DNA from: Carnobacterium gallinarum DSM 4847
Lineage (GTDB): Bacteria; Bacillota; Bacilli; Lactobacillales; Carnobacteriaceae
Length of the DNA: 64,000 nt
Assembly: GCF_000744375.1 (NCBI RefSeq)
Contig: NZ_JQLU01000005.1
Coordinates: 1,488,001 to 1,552,000 of the forward strand
Reading direction: 5' to 3'
Shown here: piece after piece, positions 17,645 to 28,173 of the stretch
How positions within the stretch are numbered: position 1 is the stretch's first letter
How the letters are laid out: every line of letters begins with the position of its first letter
Notes under the pieces: generated by a model
What the model saw: the letters and a program-made list of their open reading frames with translations, nothing else
The model's database searches: none
Told to the model about the DNA's origin: nothing
Made by a program: the position numbers and the translations under genes

Positions 17645-18012
17645 TTGACATTCTCTTTTCCGTCATGCTATTATGAGTTATGTTAAAAAAAGATTAGAAA
17701 ACAATGAGTAAAAACAGTGAAGAGAAGAGTAAACTTGAAATGAAGTCCAAAGAGAGCCTGTATTGGTGAGAACAGGTGGCGAATAGTAAGGTTGAACATG
17801 GTCTTGGAGTTGAGTGGTTAAACTAGAGGGAACTCTTTTAAACCATTACGGGTGCGACCGTTATATCGTTACAGTCTGACAAGCATTTTTTTGCTTAAGT
17901 ACTGGATAAGGCAGTTTGTAGAGATGCAGCTGTAAAAAAAGGTGGTAACGCGACAATTTCGCCCTTTTATTAAATCATTCATGTGGATGGTTTAATAAAA
18001 GGGTTTTTTGTT
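17645..18012 (+). promoter_or_regulatory. Methionine-type T-box leader
   Basis: A promoter (TTGACA 17645-17650, 18 bp, TATTAT 17669-17674) drives a ~320 nt leader. Stem I runs from about 17715. The specifier region reads GAACATGGTCTTGGAG, so the codon is ATG (Met). The T-box core AAGGTGGTAACGCG lies at about 17940. The terminator stem CCCTTTTATTAAA with its complement ends near 18008 before TTTTTT. Uncharged tRNA-Met should permit read-through. Confidence 0.85.
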
Positions 18013-18112
18013 GGAAAAAAAGAAGGGAGAACAAGTTTCAAGGAATTTATTAGGTAAGTTATGCTAATTAGAATGATCGACAACTATAATAACAAAAAAG
18101 GGGCAATTATTT

Positions 18113-18952
18113 ATGAAGAAAAAACTTATTTTAACGATATTTGCAGGATTAATCATTGTATTTTTAGGAGCTTGTGGAGCAAAATCAGCTTCCACAGATA
18201 AAGCTAAGGTTGAAAAAGTAAAAATTGGTGTAGTTAGTGAAGCAGCTATTGAGATTTGGAAAGACGTTGCCAAACGTTTGAAAAGTCAAAATATTGATTT
18301 AGAGATTGTTCAATTTACCGATTATAATCAACCAAATATTGCGTTGAAAAATGGCGATATCAATTTAAATGCTTTTCAACATGTAGCCTTTTTAGAAGAT
18401 TTTAATTCTAAAAATAATGCTGATTTAACACCAATTGGCTTTACCTTTGTTTCACCATTAGGAATTTATTCAAAGAAAATCAAAGATGCTAAAGAAATCA
18501 AAGATGGTGATACTATTGCAATTCCAAATGATACAACGAATGGCGGCAGAGCGCTATTATTACTACAGGCTTTGGATCTAATCAAACTTAATGCAAAAGG
18601 TGCATCGCCAGCAGTTACTGATATTACCGAGAATCCAAAAAATATTAAAATTAAAGAATTAGATGCTGCACAAACGGCTCGTTCTTTAGAAGATGTGACA
18701 GCTGCCGTTATCAATACGAACTATGCAGTTGATTCAGGTCTAAGTCCTAAGAAAGATGCACTTTATCTAGATACAGATAATATTTCAAATGTAAAAGATA
18801 TTTATAAAAATGTCATTGCTGCATCAAGTAGCAAAGATAAAGATAACGCTGTCTATAAAAAAATTGTAGCTGAGTACCAAACGGAAGCTACGAAAAAACT
18901 AATTGACTCTACCACAGGTGGAACAGATATTCCGATTTGGGATGCTAAATAA
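18113..18952 (+). CDS. metQ: MetQ-family methionine-binding lipoprotein
   Basis: The 279-residue lipoprotein has lipobox LGAC (Cys21) followed by the NLPA/MetQ fold (VKIGVVSEAAIEIWKDV, FTDYNQPNIALKNGDINLNAFQH). It binds methionine or a close analogue outside the cell. The methionine T-box upstream agrees with this. No MetN or MetP genes follow; the gene is closed by two terminators, so the partner ABC subunits must be encoded elsewhere. Confidence 0.88.
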   Translation: MKKKLILTIFAGLIIVFLGACGAKSASTDKAKVEKVKIGVVSEAAIEIWKDVAKRLKSQNIDLEIVQFTDYNQPNIALKNGDINLNAFQHVAFLEDFNSKNNADLTPIGFTFVSPLGIYSKKIKDAKEIKDGDTIAIPNDTTNGGRALLLLQALDLIKLNAKGASPAVTDITENPKNIKIKELDAAQTARSLEDVTAAVINTNYAVDSGLSPKKDALYLDTDNISNVKDIYKNVIAASSSKDKDNAVYKKIVAEYQTEATKKLIDSTTGGTDIPIWDAK

Positions 18953-18962
18953 GTGAATTACG

Positions 18963-19077
18963 AAAAAGTCTAAAAACGATAAAAAGTTTTTAGGCTTTTT
19001 ATTTTTATTTACTTTCCGTATGATAACATGCATAAAAAACCACAAAAAGTATAAACATACATTTTGTGGTTTTTTTA
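18963..19077 (+). terminator. Two consecutive terminators after metQ
   Basis: The first stem is AAAAAGTCTAAAAAC/GTTTTTAGGCTTTTT (18963-19000). The second is AAAAAACCACAAAA with its complement (19034-19077), ending in a T run. Confidence 0.85.
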
Positions 19078-19133
19078 TTTTTTTAATAATAAATAAAAAA
19101 CCTTTTAAAATGAAAAAATATAAAAAAATAAGT

Positions 19134-19273
19134 GTATAAAGAGACGGTTTATACGATTTTTATAACTTTTTAAAAGTGATAAAATAACAGATAATGAATA
19201 TTTATAAGTCATTTTGATGAAATGATAAATCCTTGGTATTCTTTTCCTCGTAGATTTGGAGAAATCGCTTTCT
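19134..19273 (+). promoter_or_regulatory. Control region of the arginine deiminase operon
   Basis: Within the 18953-19325 gap, GTATAAA/TTTATAC form a 7 bp inverted repeat at 19134-19154. AATGAATATTTATAAG at 19194-19209 resembles an ArgR/AhrC box half. AGAAATCGCTTTCT at 19260-19273 is a good cre match on either strand. Carbon repression and arginine control are therefore likely; the exact promoter was not fixed. Confidence 0.55.
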
Positions 19274-19325
19274 CTACAAGCTATTCTTTTAGTGTAGTCC
19301 AAACAAAGTTCTAGGAGGTAAAAAA

Positions 19326-20564
19326 ATGGAGAATCCGATTCATGTAATGTCCGAAATAGGTAAGCTTAAAACGGTACTTTTAAAAAGACCTGGTGAAGAG
19401 GTAGAGAATTTGACCCCTGATTTTATGGATAGGCTTTTATTTGATGATATCCCGTATTTACCCATTATTCAAGAGGAGCATGATTATTTTGCAAAAACCT
19501 TGATAGATAATGGTGCGGAGGTTTTGTATTTAGAAAAATTAGCGGCAGAAGCCATTGATGCAGGTAGTATTCGAGAGTTATTTGTAGAGCGTATGCTAAC
19601 AGAATCAGCTATTTCTTCATCTAAAGTAGTTGAGGCATTAAAAGAGTATTTGTTAAGTATGACCACCGAAGGATTAGTTAGTAAAGTGATGTCAGGTGTG
19701 CGAACAAATGAAATTAATATTCATTCCAATGATTTAGAAAATATTTCTAATACAGAGCGTTATCCATTTTTTATGGATCCAATGCCTAATCTGTATTTTA
19801 CTCGTGACCCAGCAGCATCAATGGGAAATGGATTAACAATTAACTCCATGCATTATCCAGCTAGACGTAGAGAATCAATGTTTATGGAAATAATTATTCA
19901 GCATCATCCACGCTTTGCTAATAAAGGTATTGAAGTTTGGTTGGATCGAAATCATCCTGAAAGCATCGAAGGTGGCGATGAGCTGATTTTAAATGAACGT
20001 GTGGTGGCTATTGGAATCTCGCAAAGAACTTCGGCGAAGGCCATTGAAGCTTTGGCAAAATCATTATTTAGTCGAAATAGTCATTTTGAAAAAGTGATTG
20101 CAATTAAAATTCCAAATATTCGAGCGATGATGCACTTAGATACAGTTTTTACAATGGTTGATTTTGATAAATTTACTATCCATCCAGGGATTCAAGCAGA
20201 AGGCGGTAAAGTGGACACGTATATTATTGAACCTAGCACCGTATTAGGTGAAGTACGAATGACCCAGCGTGAAGATCTGCAAGAAGTTTTACGAGAAGCC
20301 TTAAATGTTCCGGAACTGGTTTTAATTCCTTGTGGCAATGGGGATGAAATCGTAGCTCCTCGTGAGCAATGGAATGATGGGTCGAATACTTTAGCTATCG
20401 CACCAGGAGTAGTAGTAACTTATAATCGCAATTATGTATCAAATGAATTGTTAAGAAGTTACGGTGTAAAAGTGATTGAGGTCACGTCTAGTGAATTATC
20501 TCGTGGTCGTGGAGGTCCTCGCTGTATGAGTATGCCGTTAATCCGTGAAGATTTAAAAAAATAG
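19326..20564 (+). CDS. arcA: Arginine deiminase
   Basis: The 412-residue enzyme hydrolyses arginine to citrulline and ammonia. Family blocks are present: [16 protein letters not shown] at the start, [20 protein letters not shown], a histidine in MMHLDTVFT, and the nucleophile Cys400 in [19 protein letters not shown] precedes the ATG. It is the first gene of arcABDC and yields ATP through carbamate kinase. Confidence 0.97.
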   Translation: MENPIHVMSEIGKLKTVLLKRPGEEVENLTPDFMDRLLFDDIPYLPIIQEEHDYFAKTLIDNGAEVLYLEKLAAEAIDAGSIRELFVERMLTESAISSSKVVEALKEYLLSMTTEGLVSKVMSGVRTNEINIHSNDLENISNTERYPFFMDPMPNLYFTRDPAASMGNGLTINSMHYPARRRESMFMEIIIQHHPRFANKGIEVWLDRNHPESIEGGDELILNERVVAIGISQRTSAKAIEALAKSLFSRNSHFEKVIAIKIPNIRAMMHLDTVFTMVDFDKFTIHPGIQAEGGKVDTYIIEPSTVLGEVRMTQREDLQEVLREALNVPELVLIPCGNGDEIVAPREQWNDGSNTLAIAPGVVVTYNRNYVSNELLRSYGVKVIEVTSSELSRGRGGPRCMSMPLIREDLKK

Positions 20565-20622
20565 TTTTACTAAACCGATCTTATCACTAAAAAAATTAAT
20601 GGAAACGAAAGGATGAATCAAC

Positions 20623-21639
20623 ATGAATGAATCAGTATTTCAAGGACGTAGCTTATTAGCAATTAAGGATTTTACGCAAGATGAGGTTAACTATCTAATT
20701 GATTTTTCGGCTCATTTAAAAGATTTGAAAAAAAGAGGAGTTCCTCACCATTATTTAGAAGGAAAAAATATTGCACTATTATTTGAAAAAACATCAACTC
20801 GGACTCGTGCAGCCTTCACAACAGCAGCGATTGACTTAGGCGCACATCCAGAATATTTAGGGAAAAATGATATTCAATTAGGCAAAAAAGAATCAGTTGA
20901 AGATACAGCAAAAGTCTTGGGAAGTATGTTTGATGGGATTGAATTTCGTGGATTTAGCCAAAAAGTAGTGGAGGAGTTAGCTGAATTTTCGGGCGTTCCA
21001 GTTTGGAATGGTCTAACAGATGAATGGCATCCAACGCAAATGATTGCCGACTTTTTAACCGTGAAAGAAAATTTTGGACATTTGGAAGGTATTACATTAG
21101 TTTATGTCGGAGATGGTCGGAATAACATGGCCAACAGCCTATTAGTAGCAGGAGCAATTTTAGGGGTGAATATTCGGATTTGTACGCCAAAATCATTGTA
21201 TACAGACCCTGAGATTGTGGCATTAGCAGAAAGTTTTGCTAAAGAATCAGGCAGTAAGTTAGTGATCTCAGATGATGTAGCGGCAACAGTTGTTGGTGCA
21301 GACGTACTTTATACCGATGTTTGGGTTTCAATGGGAGAAGAAGATAAATTTGCTGAACGGGTAGAATTACTACAACCTTATCAAATAAACATGGATATGG
21401 TGAAGCAGACAGGAAATGAAAATATGATTGTTTTACACTGCTTACCTGCTTTTCATGATGCAACAACTGAGTATGGTGCAGCAATTTCTGAAAAATTTGG
21501 CATTTCTGAAATGGAAATTACCGATGAAGTTTTCCGTAGTTCGTATGCGCGTCAATTCCAACAAGCAGAAAATCGGATGCATTCAATCAAGGCTATTATG
21601 GCAGCAACATTGGGGAATCTTTTTATTCCAAAGGCATAG
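20623..21639 (+). CDS. arcB: Catabolic ornithine carbamoyltransferase
   Basis: The 338-residue enzyme converts citrulline and phosphate to ornithine and carbamoyl phosphate in this pathway. The carbamoyl phosphate site is [12 protein letters not shown], the ornithine site includes VWVSMGEE, and the catalytic Cys lies in LHCLPAFH. It follows arcA by 58 bp with its own ribosome binding site. A short hairpin lies between it and arcD. Confidence 0.97.
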   Translation: MNESVFQGRSLLAIKDFTQDEVNYLIDFSAHLKDLKKRGVPHHYLEGKNIALLFEKTSTRTRAAFTTAAIDLGAHPEYLGKNDIQLGKKESVEDTAKVLGSMFDGIEFRGFSQKVVEELAEFSGVPVWNGLTDEWHPTQMIADFLTVKENFGHLEGITLVYVGDGRNNMANSLLVAGAILGVNIRICTPKSLYTDPEIVALAESFAKESGSKLVISDDVAATVVGADVLYTDVWVSMGEEDKFAERVELLQPYQINMDMVKQTGNENMIVLHCLPAFHDATTEYGAAISEKFGISEMEITDEVFRSSYARQFQQAENRMHSIKAIMAATLGNLFIPKA

Positions 21640-21670
21640 TGTATTGAGCGTATTTAACTGAAGGATGAAG

Positions 21671-21695
21671 TGGAGCAAGAGATTGCTCCATTTTT
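21671..21695 (+). terminator. Intra-operon attenuator between arcB and arcD
   Basis: TGGAGCAA at 21671-21678 pairs perfectly with TTGCTCCA at 21683-21690 across GAGA, followed by TTTTT. It is strong enough to reduce transcription into arcD and arcC. Confidence 0.65.
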
Positions 21696-21740
21696 CCGAG
21701 TTTTTCTGACTATTCACTTAACGAATTGGAGGGATGAACG

Positions 21741-23174
21741 ATGGGAAAAGAAAAGCAAGCAAAGAAATTAGGCATTATTCCATTGAGTGCGTTAGTTGTA
21801 GGAGCAATTGTTGGCGGTGGCGTTTTTAATTTAATGTCAGATATGGCAAGAGAAGCTTCCCTTGGAGCAATTATTATTGGCTGGCTAATTGCCGGATTTG
21901 GAATGGCGATGTTAGCTTTTAGCTTTCAAAATTTAATTGAGAAACGACCTGATTTAGATGCGGGGATTTATAGCTATGCTAAAGAAGGTTTTGGAAATTA
22001 TATGGGGTTTAATGCGGCTTGGGGATATTGGATTTCAGCTTTACTGGGAAATGTCGCCTATGCAACATTAGTCTTTAGTTCAATGGGTTATTTTTTTAAG
22101 GTATTTGGAAATGGACAGAATCTAGCTTCGGTAATAGCAGCATCTATTCTGCTTTGGCTCGTTCATTATTTAATTTTGCAAGGGGTGGAATCAGCATCCT
22201 TTATTAACACGATTATCACTGCTGCTAAATTAATTCCGTTAGCGATTTTCTTTGTTGCTATGATTGTTGCCTTTAAAATTGGGATTTTTACTACTGATTT
22301 TTGGGGGACACTTTCAGGTAACTTTGAATTTGGCGAAGTGATGAATCAAGTTAAAGGAACAATGCTGGTAACCGTGTGGGTTTTTATTGGGATAGAAGGA
22401 GCTGTAGTCTTTTCTGGTCGAGCAGCAAAAAAATCTGATGTAGGAAAAGCGACGATATTAGGTTTAGTAACGGTAATTGCTATTTATTTATTAACAACGG
22501 TGTTGTCCTTAGGAGTCATGACTCGTCCTGAGTTAGCAGAGTTAAAACAACCGGCAATGGCTTATTTATTAGAAAGTGTTGTAGGCAAGTGGGGAGCAAT
22601 CTTAATCAATATTGGTGTTGTGATTTCTGTTTTAGGAGCATGGCTATCTTGGACAATGTTTGCTGCAGAGCTACCGTATCAAGCAGCCAAAACAGGAGCT
22701 TTTCCGAAACGTTTTGCTAAAGAAAATCGCAATGGAGCGCCAATTAATTCATTGATTTTTACAAATACATTGATTCAACTGTTTATCTTTACTTTTTTAA
22801 TTAGCGATCGTGCCTATAACTTTGCTTTTTCATTAGCATCTTCGGCTATTTTAATTCCTTATGCTTTTACAGCATTTTACCAATTTAAAGTTTCAATCAA
22901 AGAAAAAAAGGATCAGCCTCATCGTCTGCGTAATTTAATTATTGGGATTTTAGCTAGTATTTATGCTATTTGGTTAGTGTATGCAGGTGGAAAGAACTTT
23001 TTCTTATTAACAATGTTACTTTATGCTCCAGGAATTATTATTTACGCATGGGTACAAAAGGAAAATGGTAAAAAGTTATTTACAAAAGGTGAATGGATTT
23101 GTGCAGGAATAATTGTAGTGTTATTTATTGTCTGTATTGTTCAAATTATGAATGGAAGTATTCAGGTTGGATAA
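21741..23174 (+). CDS. arcD: Arginine/ornithine antiporter
   Basis: The 477-residue APC-family carrier has about twelve helices and an N-terminal VVGAIVGGGVFNLMSDMA block typical of ArcD. It exchanges external arginine for internal ornithine. The start ATG follows GGAGGGATGAACG. It lies in the operon between arcB and arcC. Confidence 0.93.
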   Translation: MGKEKQAKKLGIIPLSALVVGAIVGGGVFNLMSDMAREASLGAIIIGWLIAGFGMAMLAFSFQNLIEKRPDLDAGIYSYAKEGFGNYMGFNAAWGYWISALLGNVAYATLVFSSMGYFFKVFGNGQNLASVIAASILLWLVHYLILQGVESASFINTIITAAKLIPLAIFFVAMIVAFKIGIFTTDFWGTLSGNFEFGEVMNQVKGTMLVTVWVFIGIEGAVVFSGRAAKKSDVGKATILGLVTVIAIYLLTTVLSLGVMTRPELAELKQPAMAYLLESVVGKWGAILINIGVVISVLGAWLSWTMFAAELPYQAAKTGAFPKRFAKENRNGAPINSLIFTNTLIQLFIFTFLISDRAYNFAFSLASSAILIPYAFTAFYQFKVSIKEKKDQPHRLRNLIIGILASIYAIWLVYAGGKNFFLLTMLLYAPGIIIYAWVQKENGKKLFTKGEWICAGIIVVLFIVCIVQIMNGSIQVG

Positions 23175-23204
23175 TGAAATAAATCTATGAAATGGGGTTT
23201 TTAG

Positions 23205-24149
23205 ATGAGTAAACGAAAAATTGTGGTAGCGCTTGGTGGAAATGCGATTTTATCAGAAAATGCCAGTGCTGAAGCTCAACAAGCTGCATTACAAGAGACT
23301 GCAAAGCATTTAGTAGAGATTATTAAACAAGGTGATGAATTAATTATTTCTCATGGAAATGGTCCACAAGTTGGTAATTTATTGTTGCAACAACAGGCTG
23401 CCGACTCCACTAGTAATCCTGCAATGCCTCTTGATACATGTGTGGCAATGACACAAGGCAGCATTGGGTATTGGTTACAAAATGCTTTAGAAAATGCATG
23501 TATGTCTAGCAACATTGAAAAATCTATTATTTCCGTTATCACGCAAGTTGTAGTGGATTCAGATGATGAAGCATTTATTCATCCAACAAAGCCGATTGGT
23601 CCCTTTTTATCACAAATGGAGGCTCATAAACAAATGCTTTTAACAGATGCTACCTATAAAGAGGATGCTGGAAGAGGATGGCGAAAAGTTGTTCCTTCAC
23701 CAAAACCTGTTAGTATTCAAGAGTATCCTATTATTGATCGATTAGTAGAACAAGGTGTGGTTACGATTTCCGTTGGTGGCGGCGGTATTCCAGTGATTCA
23801 AAAAGATAATGAATTAATTGGTATTGAAGCGGTTATAGATAAAGATTTTGCTTCACAAAAATTAGCTGAGTTGGTCAAAGCAGATCTATTGATTATTTTA
23901 ACAGGTGTAGACAATGTTTATGTAAATTATAATCAGCCAAACCAGAAAGCTTTAAAAGAAGTAACGACGACAGAGTTGTATCAATATATTCAAGAGCACC
24001 AATTTGCTCAAGGAAGTATGTTACCTAAAATAGAAGCAGCAATTGCTTTTGTAGAAAATAGCTTATCAGGAAAAGCCGTAATTACTTCTCTGGAAAATCT
24101 TAGTAAATTAGCGACAGAACAAGTGGGGACGCTAATTACAAAAGGTTAA
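23205..24149 (+). CDS. arcC: Carbamate kinase
   Basis: The 314-residue enzyme transfers phosphate from carbamoyl phosphate to ADP, the energy-yielding step. The N-terminal [11 protein letters not shown] block, the [15 protein letters not shown] site, and the VGGGGIPV and [10 protein letters not shown] segments match the family. It is the fourth gene of the operon, 30 bp after arcD. Confidence 0.96.
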   Translation: MSKRKIVVALGGNAILSENASAEAQQAALQETAKHLVEIIKQGDELIISHGNGPQVGNLLLQQQAADSTSNPAMPLDTCVAMTQGSIGYWLQNALENACMSSNIEKSIISVITQVVVDSDDEAFIHPTKPIGPFLSQMEAHKQMLLTDATYKEDAGRGWRKVVPSPKPVSIQEYPIIDRLVEQGVVTISVGGGGIPVIQKDNELIGIEAVIDKDFASQKLAELVKADLLIILTGVDNVYVNYNQPNQKALKEVTTTELYQYIQEHQFAQGSMLPKIEAAIAFVENSLSGKAVITSLENLSKLATEQVGTLITKG

Positions 24150-24358
24150 TGTTGCATGATAAAACAGAGTGAATTCGTGTGTTTGATAAGGGAAATAATT
24201 GGATACATGTTATACTATAATAGAAAATAATAACTAATTAATGAAGTTTTATTTTTAGAAATATGTATGGGAGCAGAATTCTTACATTTTTCACTAGAGA
24301 CATTCTAGCTATAAATATTATTTTTCAAAAAAGAAATATCTATAGGAGTTGAAGTATA

Positions 24359-25069
24359 GTGCAAAACGCTACAATCCGCTCAAAAGAAATAGAATTAATT
24401 CGTAATAAAGAAGCTTTTATAGGATTTACAGATAAAGAATTTGAAAGAATTCAAGATAGTTTATATATCCGACAATATAAAAAGGGGCAAGTGCTATTTG
24501 ATAATGGAGACTCTCGGAGTCGAATTTACTTCTTACTAGAAGGACTCGTTAGAATTGAACGTTATGATATAAGTGGTACATTTTGTTATTTAAACTATGT
24601 GAAACCGGAAAATCTATTTCCTTATGGTGGGATGTTTGTTGATAAGTTCTATCACTTTTCAGCGTATGCGGTGACAGATATTGAAGTGTACTATATTCCG
24701 ACAGATATTTTTGAAAGAATAACTAAAGAAAATTCAAATCAACTTCTGTTCTGCTATCAAAAATTATCGAATCAGTTAGAATTCCATGAGAAAAAAATTC
24801 AACACTGTGTATCTTCAAGCGCCGTAGTAAGGGTTCTAGAAACCTTGACTCTTTTAATGAAACAGCTTGGGGAGAATTACTTTTCTGGAACGATTCGCAT
24901 TCCTTATCCGATTACTCTAAAAGAGATTGCTGTTAGTAGTGGGACTACTCGAGAAACAGCAAGTAATGTCATCAAGACATTAAAAAAAGACAAAAAATTA
25001 GAATATCGGCAAAAGCATTTGATTTTCAAAGAGGTTGCCTTTTTTCTATCAAGTAGAGATCAATTGTAA
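24359..25069 (+). CDS. arcR: Crp/Fnr-family regulator of the arginine deiminase operon
   Basis: The 236-residue protein starts at GTG 24359 after TAGGAG. A cyclic-nucleotide-binding-like beta barrel covers residues 20-125. A C-terminal helix-turn-helix lies near residues 185-215 (ITLKEIAVSSGTTRETASNVIKTL). ArcR-type proteins activate arc operons under low oxygen or energy. It sits directly after arcC with a 209 bp gap, so it may have its own promoter. No cysteine cluster for iron-sulphur sensing is seen at the N-terminus. Confidence 0.85.
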   Translation: MQNATIRSKEIELIRNKEAFIGFTDKEFERIQDSLYIRQYKKGQVLFDNGDSRSRIYFLLEGLVRIERYDISGTFCYLNYVKPENLFPYGGMFVDKFYHFSAYAVTDIEVYYIPTDIFERITKENSNQLLFCYQKLSNQLEFHEKKIQHCVSSSAVVRVLETLTLLMKQLGENYFSGTIRIPYPITLKEIAVSSGTTRETASNVIKTLKKDKKLEYRQKHLIFKEVAFFLSSRDQL

Positions 25070-25080
25070 CTCAGCTGAAA

Positions 25081-25124
25081 CAAGGAGTTGTTCTTAGTTT
25101 AACTAAGAACAACTTCTTGTTTTT
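25081..25124 (+). terminator. Terminator after arcR
   Basis: CAAGGAGTTGTTCTTAGTT pairs with AACTAAGAACAACTTCTTG with a single mismatch, followed by TTTTT. Confidence 0.9.
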
Positions 25125-25314
25125 GTTATTAAATTATTATGTTATAAGTCAAATTAATTGCAAAAAATAGTGATAAAGATTATTATTTAGATAAGACGGA
25201 AGACACATTTTAGACACAGTTGATAATGTTTATGTATAGAAACATTATTTAATTTCTAATGTGGCAGACTTGTTTTATGAGAGTAATAAATAAAAAGATT
25301 GGAGATGTTGAATT

Positions 25315-25566
25315 ATGTTAGGATTTATTTGGTCATTAATTGTCGGTGGTGTATTAGGTGCAGTTGCTGGAGCTATTTTAGGTAAAGATGTACCGGGTGG
25401 AATTATTGGAAATATCATTGTTGGTTTCCTTGGAAGTTGGATTGGTTCGTCATTCCTAAAAGATATAGGTCCTTCAATTGGCGGATTTGCTATTATCCCT
25501 TCTCTAATTGGCGCGCTTGTTTTAATCTTTATCTTCTCGTTAATTGTTAAAGGACGTGCTAGATAA
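25315..25566 (+). CDS. GlsB/YeaQ/YmgE-family small membrane protein
   Basis: The 83-residue protein has three Gly-rich hydrophobic helices (residues 3-22, 30-47 and 56-79). The family pattern GAVAGAILGKDVPGGIIGNIIVGFLGSWIG is recognisable in parts. Members are stress-induced inner membrane proteins linked to general stress or cell-wall protection. ATTGGAGATG precedes the ATG. It is a single gene. Confidence 0.85.
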   Translation: MLGFIWSLIVGGVLGAVAGAILGKDVPGGIIGNIIVGFLGSWIGSSFLKDIGPSIGGFAIIPSLIGALVLIFIFSLIVKGRAR

Positions 25567-25740
25567 TTAAAAAGTAGTTAACTCCTAGCAATAAGAGAGC
25601 ATTCATAAAAGTTATCAAGAATTGCTAATTACATGGTGAATAGATGTAGGATAGTACTTCCTTAGGGGTTCTTTCAATTTTTTTGAAGGTTAGCTTATTA
25701 TCGATGGGGTTACTTTTTTATTACATTTTATACAGAATTA

Positions 25741-25787
25741 AAGCGTAAAGCACAACTATTTTTAGTTATGCTTTACGCTTTTTTTAT
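25741..25787. terminator. Terminator of the DUF4097 gene
   Basis: AAGCGTAAAGCACAACTA pairs with TAGTTATGCTTTACGCTT with one G-T pair. It has T-rich flanks and overlaps the stop codon of the minus-strand gene. Confidence 0.8.
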
Positions 25788-27340
25788 TCGATTTTTACAA
25801 CACGAATATCTCCAGAATTAGAATTTATTTTAATAGTAGTATCAACCTCTGTGGACTCATTTTTAACTAAATTAATGAGTTTGCCTTTTTTTGTTGATGC
25901 TTCAATAGCCAGCTTTTTATTTTCACCCTGCACCCATTTGATAAAGCCGGTATCGCTTTTAATTGTTGAAGCAAGTACGTTTGTCTGCACGGAAATAGTG
26001 TTTCCACTAGTATTTGCGACATTTAAGGCACCTAGATTATTTTGTAAAATCACTTTGCCGCTATTGCTTTGGATCGCAATGTCACCAATGGTTTGCTTAA
26101 GAATAGTTTGACCACTATCAGTAATCGAGTTGATTTTTTTAATAGTTGAATCTTCAACAATCACTTTACCTGATTGACTAGCTAAATCGAGCTGATCAGC
26201 AGTGGAATGTTTGATGATGGTTAAACCAGATTGAACATTTGCAGTAATTGGTCCGTTAAAATAGTCAATAATATTTTTGCCATTGAAGCTGTTAAGCTCT
26301 AACTTAGAGCTGGCATTATCCATCACAATATCCCCATATTTATTGTTAATGATCCCACTTTTAGCAACTAAATTTTTCCCGTAAAAATCTCCATTAGTCA
26401 TATTTAATTTAAAGTGATCTGTATTTACATCAATCAATCGTAGCTTTCCATCAATTAAATCAAAATTAATTTTATCAAGAACTAATCCCTTTGGAATGAA
26501 GATAATAATATCTGAATCGCCAGTACGAGTAAATAAATTCCAGCAATCAAACTGATCAATAGTTAAGTTAACTTTATTTTTATCCGTAGATTTTTCAATT
26601 TTATTACGGTCACTTTTACTGAAATAACCATCTACCATGATTCTAAAAGGTTCATTTTCTGGAACCTCGACGGCAGCAATCTCAACATCTGCATCAGAAT
26701 TAACAGTTAGCTGAATATCTTTATTGTCTGTAAGAACTAAATCAATATTAAGGTCTTCTCCATGATAAAAAAGTGTATCAGTTAAACTAGCAACCACTAG
26801 GATCAAAATTCCAGTACCAAAAAGAAATAAGGAGGCTAGTCTAATCTTATTTCTAGGGTGTATGTTATTTCTAATACTTAATAAAAATAACAATGTCGAA
26901 GTGATTAATAATATTGATGAGAGAGGTATAATAGCTAAGTTTCCTTCTTTTATTAATTCCTTGCTTAAATAAATAGTGAAATATAATAACGCGCATAATA
27001 AAAATATCGAAAAAAAAGCGCGAACTACTAGAAAAATAGATTTACTGATAACTTTTATTTTTCTTTTTAAATTTTGCATAAAAAAGGCCTGTACTTCTTC
27101 ACTGGCTACAACATCTTTTTTAGCATTAATAGCTGTTTCTAGTCGACGATCTTCAAAGAAATCTGATGCAATTTCTTCAGGGGGAGCCATAGATGCGATA
27201 ACCTCTTCAATAGTTCGACCTTCTTCTAGAGAAACATCAATATGCTCCTTCAAGACTTCTTTGATTTCATTGTAGTCTTCTAAATCGGTTTCTGTGAAAT
27301 AGGTTTTCAATTCTTTAAAATAGTTTTCGATTAAATCCAT
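25784..27340 (-). CDS. HAAS (DUF1700)-DUF4097 membrane protein
   Basis: The 518-residue protein starts with a HAAS-type helical domain (residues 1-70, NYFKELKTYFTETDLEDYNEI, MAPPEEIASDFFED). Three hydrophobic helices follow between about 95 and 190, then a long C-terminal DUF4097 beta-helix-like domain with repeated short strands (SGKVIVEDS, SGQTILKQ, SGKVILQN). Such proteins usually sit in an operon with a PadR regulator and sense or respond to envelope stress. No PadR gene is next to it, which is unusual. Confidence 0.75.
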   Translation of the reverse strand: MDLIENYFKELKTYFTETDLEDYNEIKEVLKEHIDVSLEEGRTIEEVIASMAPPEEIASDFFEDRRLETAINAKKDVVASEEVQAFFMQNLKRKIKVISKSIFLVVRAFFSIFLLCALLYFTIYLSKELIKEGNLAIIPLSSILLITSTLLFLLSIRNNIHPRNKIRLASLFLFGTGILILVVASLTDTLFYHGEDLNIDLVLTDNKDIQLTVNSDADVEIAAVEVPENEPFRIMVDGYFSKSDRNKIEKSTDKNKVNLTIDQFDCWNLFTRTGDSDIIIFIPKGLVLDKINFDLIDGKLRLIDVNTDHFKLNMTNGDFYGKNLVAKSGIINNKYGDIVMDNASSKLELNSFNGKNIIDYFNGPITANVQSGLTIIKHSTADQLDLASQSGKVIVEDSTIKKINSITDSGQTILKQTIGDIAIQSNSGKVILQNNLGALNVANTSGNTISVQTNVLASTIKSDTGFIKWVQGENKKLAIEASTKKGKLINLVKNESTEVDTTIKINSNSGDIRVVKIE

Positions 27341-27560
27341 AATTCATATCTCTACTCCTTTTTGTAAGTTATGTGGAAAATAATTAAATTAGACCATTGA
27401 TTAAGTAAGTAGTTCCTTCTTTTTATAAAAAAAGACAAAGCGTCTTAATATTAAGTATTTAAACGATATAAAATACTTTATTTCATTATAACAATGAATA
27501 CCAGTTTGGGCAATGGAATCTGTTTTGGATAAAGTCTATGTAGGAAGAAAAAATGAAAAA

Positions 27561-27593
27561 TAAAAAAGGAGTACTTTATCATAAAGTGGCTCC
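27561..27593 (-). terminator. Terminator of the VOC-family gene
   Basis: On the minus strand GGAGCCACTTTAT pairs with ATAAAGTACTCC, followed by TTTTTTATTTTT. Confidence 0.7.
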
Positions 27594-27607
27594 CTTTAAA
27601 CAAATTA

Positions 27608-28024
27608 TTAAGCAGATAAATTAAATTGCCAACCAATCCCGAATTTATCTGTGACTTGACCATATTTTTCAGACCAAAAAGTTTTTTCTAAAGGCATAAC
27701 AATCGTGCCACCTTCAGAAATTGCATTAAATTGAGCTGTCAGTTCTTCTTCATTAGTTGTATCAATTACAAGGGTAATATTGCTGCCTTGAGTAAACTCC
27801 ATAAAATCAGGTACATCAGAGAACATCACTTTATTACCAGAAATTTCAAGACTTGCGTTCATAACTAGCTGTTTTGTTTCTGCATCCATTTCTGGAACTT
27901 CTGGACTAGGTGGCATATCGCCATAAGCCATTAAATCCGTACATGTTGTTTGGAAAACTTGCTCATAAAACTTGATTGCATCTCGTGCTTGCTTTTTATA
28001 GCTTAAATAAACTCCTAATGTCAT
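27608..28024 (-). CDS. PhnB/VOC-family glyoxalase-like protein
   Basis: The 138-residue protein has the paired beta-alpha-beta-beta-beta fold expected of PhnB-like VOC proteins: AIKFYEQVFQTTCTDLMAYGDMP at the start and FGIGWQFNLS at the end. These are small metal-binding or antibiotic-resistance-related proteins of mixed function. The conserved first His of glyoxalases is not evident, so catalysis is uncertain. The start is ATG 28024 behind AGAGGGG. Confidence 0.8.
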   Translation of the reverse strand: MTLGVYLSYKKQARDAIKFYEQVFQTTCTDLMAYGDMPPSPEVPEMDAETKQLVMNASLEISGNKVMFSDVPDFMEFTQGSNITLVIDTTNEEELTAQFNAISEGGTIVMPLEKTFWSEKYGQVTDKFGIGWQFNLSA

Positions 28025-28173
28025 AAGAAACCCCTCTTTTTTTATTTTTTTGTGAATAGTATCTTCCTAAATTATACCATCTATAAGAAAAAAACAGAAA
28101 AAATTCAGCTTATAAAATACAATGAATTGTCGCGTTATAAAAATTAAAAAATAAAATGAACGGGTCATTTAAA

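Noticed and set aside
27478-27663. 61-codon minus-strand frame after the VOC gene
   Set aside because: It overlaps the VOC gene 3' end and its terminator, and has low-complexity composition.
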